In this document: in pieces, positions 6,686 through 8,783 of the stretch | How the letters are laid out: each line of letters opens with the position of its first letter | Position numbering within the stretch: position 1 is the first letter of the stretch | The notes under the pieces: generated by a model | Databases searched by the model: none | What the model was told of the DNA's origin: nothing | The model's input: only the letters and a program-made list of their open reading frames with translations | Position numbers and translations under genes: made by a program | Assembly (NCBI GenBank): GCA_964584415.1 | Contig: CAZOZX010000082.1 | Span: 1 to 8,783, forward strand | DNA: 8,783 bases | Source of the DNA: PHAA01 sp964584415 | GTDB lineage: Bacteria > Bacillota > Syntrophomonadia > Syntrophomonadales > Syntrophomonadaceae | Direction of reading: 5' to 3'

Positions 6686-7444
6686 TTATTTTAGTCCTCC
6701 TTCACAGATTGCCTGAAGAGCTTGCTCAACATCGGCTATTACGACACTGGTGTTAAAACACGGTCCGTTAGGACGACAGTTTAACACTCCAATTACAGGT
6801 ATTTCGATTGCATCTTGAATACCTAATGATAGGTCCCTTTCACAGGCAACCGCTATCACTCCCCGTGGTCTTGACTCTTCTATAAATTTTCGGGCCAGGG
6901 TGCCGCCGGTAGCCACTTTAATTACCGCATGATATTTTTCCCCTAATTCGATAAGATCACATACGGTACATTTGTGGCACTTTTTGCAGTTGTTGACATC
7001 CATGGTTATCTTATGCGGACAGTCCGAATCCTGCAGGCAATGTGGCAATAGAATCATTACCTGACGTCCGTCCAAAACCAACTTTTTCGATTTAACCAGG
7101 TAGTTATTTACTGCGATGTACGATTGCATAATCTTTTCTTTGCTGATTCCTGCCAGGCGACCTGTCAAAAGCGTAACCGGAAAAAGGATTTCATTCGCCA
7201 TTCGAGTAAAATTCTCGAGCGATGGGATGCTCTTGGATTTAATAATCATTACAATAATGGCTAAAACCCCGGTGCCGATTAATATAAATAGTATTCCCAA
7301 AAGCGCGATAATGACCGTAAGCACAACCCTGCCAACCAGTAATTCGCGGTTTTGCAGCAGGAACCAGATAACGCCGACCAGGGCTGCCCCCAACATTAGA
7401 CTACCAACCAACAAGCCAACATAAATGCGCTTCTTGATTTCCAC
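6686..7444 (-). CDS. DUF116 family membrane protein with cysteine-rich domain
   Basis: The gene encodes a conserved protein of unknown function, recognised as DUF116 by its cysteine pattern. From the preferred GTG start it has 252 residues. Two hydrophobic segments (about 7-30 and 38-68) anchor it in the membrane. The rest, about 70-252, is probably cytoplasmic and carries ten cysteines: C136 and C142 (HCLQDSDC), a strict CxxCxxCxxC run at C153, C156, C159 and C162, then C201, C223 and C229 (NCRPNGPC) and C247. Such spacing suggests iron-sulfur clusters or another metal, but this is inference. The frame opens two codons earlier at another GTG (7450), only 1 base after AGGGGG. The GTG at 7444 sits 7 bases after it and is preferred. 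It is 11 bases after fmt and abuts yugP. Confidence 0.85.
   Translation of the reverse strand: MEIKKRIYVGLLVGSLMLGAALVGVIWFLLQNRELLVGRVVLTVIIALLGILFILIGTGVLAIIVMIIKSKSIPSLENFTRMANEILFPVTLLTGRLAGISKEKIMQSYIAVNNYLVKSKKLVLDGRQVMILLPHCLQDSDCPHKITMDVNNCKKCHKCTVCDLIELGEKYHAVIKVATGGTLARKFIEESRPRGVIAVACERDLSLGIQDAIEIPVIGVLNCRPNGPCFNTSVVIADVEQALQAICEGGLK
6695..6702 (-). promoter_or_regulatory. Ribosome binding site of yugP
   Basis: AAGGAGGA lies within the last codons of the DUF116 gene, 10 bases (counted from GGAGG) before the TTG at 6685. Its strength supports use of this non-ATG start, which directly follows the upstream stop codon. Confidence 0.8.
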
Positions 7445-7451
7445 AGCCACA

Positions 7452-7457
7452 CCCCCT
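7452..7457 (-). promoter_or_regulatory. Ribosome binding site deciding the DUF116 start
   Basis: AGGGGG overlaps the fmt stop codon (TAG). It is 1 base from the first GTG and 7 bases from the second, favouring the second (7444). Confidence 0.5.
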
Positions 7458-8385
7458 AGGAGAGTATATCCCCAGGTATAAGGTTAAAGCCTTTGATGAA
7501 TTCCCTGCTTGATATTCTCTTTTTACCTTCTTTTTGGACTTCCAATATTTCTAAAACTCCGCGTCCGGTTTGCACCCCAAACCCATCCTGGGTTATGGCA
7601 GTAATCGCTCCAAACGGTCCCTCATTATCGAGATTAATCACGCGACTTTTGAACACCTTGAACCGTTGCCCGTGCAGGGACGTATAAGCCGCGGGCTGGG
7701 GGCTTAATGCCCGGATCTTATTCTTGATGCTTAAAGCCTCATCTTTCCAGTCTATCTTTTCTTCTTCCCTGGTTATCATTGGTGCATAAGAGCTGCGATG
7801 GTGGTCCTGTTTTCGATGGGGACTGGATCCACTAGCCAGAACCGCCATTGTATCTAGAAGCAGGTCTGCCCCCACAGCAGCCAATCGATCATGAACCTCG
7901 CCGAAGTCCATGTCTTCGCCAATATCTATGGGGGTCTGCAGTATTATGTCGCCGGTATCAAGCCCCGCATTCATAAACATGGTGGTAATCCCGGTAGTCC
8001 TGTCCCCCGCCATAATAGCTCTTTGGATAGGGGCAGCGCCACGATAATGCGGTAATAGAGAAGCATGAACATTAATACAGCCCAGGCGCGGCAGATCCAA
8101 AATATCTTCCGGTAATATCTGACCATAGGCAACTACCACAATAACATCCGGCTCCCAACTGCGGAGCATGTCTATTGCTTCGTCGTCCCTGATTCGTAAA
8201 GGCTGATAGATCTCCAGTGATTCTTTTTCAGCCAATTCTTTTACCGGCGAAAAGGTTACTTTATTACCCCTTCCCCGGGGACGGTCCGGCTGGGTTACTA
8301 CTCCTATAATGCTGTAGCCATGTTCTATAAGCTTGGCAAGGGAAGGTACCGCAAAGTCGGAGGTGCCCATAAAAACTACCTTCAA
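7456..8385 (-). CDS. fmt: Methionyl-tRNA formyltransferase
   Basis: This enzyme transfers a formyl group from 10-formyltetrahydrofolate to Met-tRNA(fMet), making the bacterial initiator tRNA. The preferred product has 309 residues, usual for the family. The N-terminal Rossmann-type catalytic domain opens with the typical MKVVFMGTSDFAVPSL. The active-site residues are N105 and H107 in INVHASLLPHYRGAAPIQ and D143 in NAGLDTGD, corresponding to E. coli N106, H108 and D144. The C-terminal OB-fold tRNA-binding domain (about 205-309) includes ALSPQPAAYT. The frame can also open two codons earlier at another TTG (8391), but that lies only 3 bases after GGAGG, whereas the TTG at 8385 lies 9 bases away and gives the classical N-terminus. 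It follows def by about 20 bases, the usual pairing of formylation and deformylation. Confidence 0.97.
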   Translation of the reverse strand: MKVVFMGTSDFAVPSLAKLIEHGYSIIGVVTQPDRPRGRGNKVTFSPVKELAEKESLEIYQPLRIRDDEAIDMLRSWEPDVIVVVAYGQILPEDILDLPRLGCINVHASLLPHYRGAAPIQRAIMAGDRTTGITTMFMNAGLDTGDIILQTPIDIGEDMDFGEVHDRLAAVGADLLLDTMAVLASGSSPHRKQDHHRSSYAPMITREEEKIDWKDEALSIKNKIRALSPQPAAYTSLHGQRFKVFKSRVINLDNEGPFGAITAITQDGFGVQTGRGVLEILEVQKEGKKRISSREFIKGFNLIPGDILS

Positions 8386-8392
8386 CGCCAAT

Positions 8393-8400
8393 CTCCTCCC
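8393..8400 (-). promoter_or_regulatory. Ribosome binding site deciding the fmt start
   Basis: GGGAGGAG lies in the short def-fmt gap. Counting from GGAGG, the spacing is 3 bases to the TTG at 8391 and 9 bases to the TTG at 8385. The second is the better fit. Confidence 0.6.
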
Positions 8401-8405
8401 TCGAA

Positions 8406-8783
8406 TTATAACTCGTCGACTCTTATACGGTTAGCTTTGTCAGGAAAAAGTATCCCGTCCAGGTGATCGATTTCGTGCTGGAGGACCAGAGCCAATAAGC
8501 CTTCAGCTTCTATACTAAGTTCTTCTCCTTGGGCGTTTAAACCGGTCACCCGTACTTTACGGGCCCGGTTACACCAGCCTACTTTGCCGGGTACACTGAG
8601 ACACCCCTCGCTGCGGTTTTGCTCGCCTTCTTTATAGACTATCAGGGGATTAATAATTTCCAAATAGTTTTCTCCGGGATCAACAACAATCATCCGTTTA
8701 GATACACCTATTTGTGGAGCTGCCAAACCGATACCATCAGCGAAATACATGGTATCGCGCATATTTTCTAATAATCTGAGTAC
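8406..8783 (-). CDS. def: Peptide deformylase, partial (5' end beyond right edge)
   Basis: This metalloenzyme removes the formyl group from the N-terminal methionine of nascent proteins at the ribosome exit. The last 125 residues are visible and the frame stays open to the window edge (VLRLLENMRDTM...), so the internal ATG at 8762 is not the true start; about 30-40 N-terminal residues should lie outside. All three family motifs are present in the visible part: GIGLAAPQIG at 17-26 with Q24, EGCLSVPG at 59-66 with metal ligand C61, and QHEIDH at 102-107 with ligands H103 and H107 and catalytic E104. The short C-terminal tail after the HExxH helix is typical of the E. coli-like type 1 class. It is the first visible gene of the block. 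In B. subtilis priA lies upstream, but that region is not visible here. Confidence 0.97.
   Translation of the reverse strand, partial: VLRLLENMRDTMYFADGIGLAAPQIGVSKRMIVVDPGENYLEIINPLIVYKEGEQNRSEGCLSVPGKVGWCNRARKVRVTGLNAQGEELSIEAEGLLALVLQHEIDHLDGILFPDKANRIRVDEL

Noticed and set aside
1..8783. Mobile elements, prophage genes, defence systems, CRISPR arrays or tRNAs
   Set aside because: No direct-repeat array, transposase, integrase or tRNA-like fold was seen; the strand is uniformly coding for conserved housekeeping genes with gaps of at most 56 bases.

Overview
The window is a slice of a conserved housekeeping gene cluster in which every gene lies on the minus strand. It therefore reads from the right edge to the left edge. 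The order, in transcription order, is def (5' end cut off), fmt, a DUF116 membrane protein, a YugP-type membrane zinc peptidase, rsmB, rlmN, a PP2C phosphatase (stp/prpC), a PASTA-domain Ser/Thr kinase (prkC), rsgA, and the first 12 codons of rpe at the left edge. Apart from the two inserted membrane genes, this is the def-fmt-rsmB-rlmN-prpC-prkC-cpgA-rpe order known from Bacillus subtilis. That order, the strong AGGAGG-type ribosome binding sites and the frequent TTG/GTG starts all point to a Firmicute. The extra DUF116 and YugP genes between fmt and rsmB suggest the class Clostridia or a related anaerobic, Syntrophomonas/Desulfotomaculum-like lineage; this placement is inference from remembered gene order.

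Right part (about 8783-7456): the initiator methionine cycle. Fmt puts the formyl group on Met-tRNA and peptide deformylase removes it from the finished chain. Middle right (7444-6008): two membrane proteins of poorly known function, one with a cysteine-rich cytoplasmic part and one with an HEVGH zinc site. Middle (5981-3521): two rRNA methyltransferases, RsmB for 16S rRNA and RlmN for 23S rRNA and tRNA. Left part (3464-1): the phosphatase/kinase signalling pair, the ribosome-assembly GTPase RsgA, and the start of ribulose-phosphate 3-epimerase.

Spacing is tight throughout. Genes abut, overlap by one base or are separated by fewer than 60 bases, so the whole block is probably one operon. The widest gap, 56 bases between rlmN and stp, carries a perfect TATAAT hexamer and could hold an internal promoter for the signalling genes. 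No gene-free stretch exceeds 60 bases. I see no tRNA, rRNA, CRISPR array, insertion sequence, riboswitch or convincing terminator.

I do not see a previously undescribed system. The least expected signal is a run of nine G residues in the coding strand of prkC, exactly in the linker between the kinase domain and the membrane anchor. A slip of one base in either direction there meets a stop within a few codons and would leave a soluble kinase without its sensor. Several start codons also need correction from the longest reading frame (fmt, DUF116, stp).
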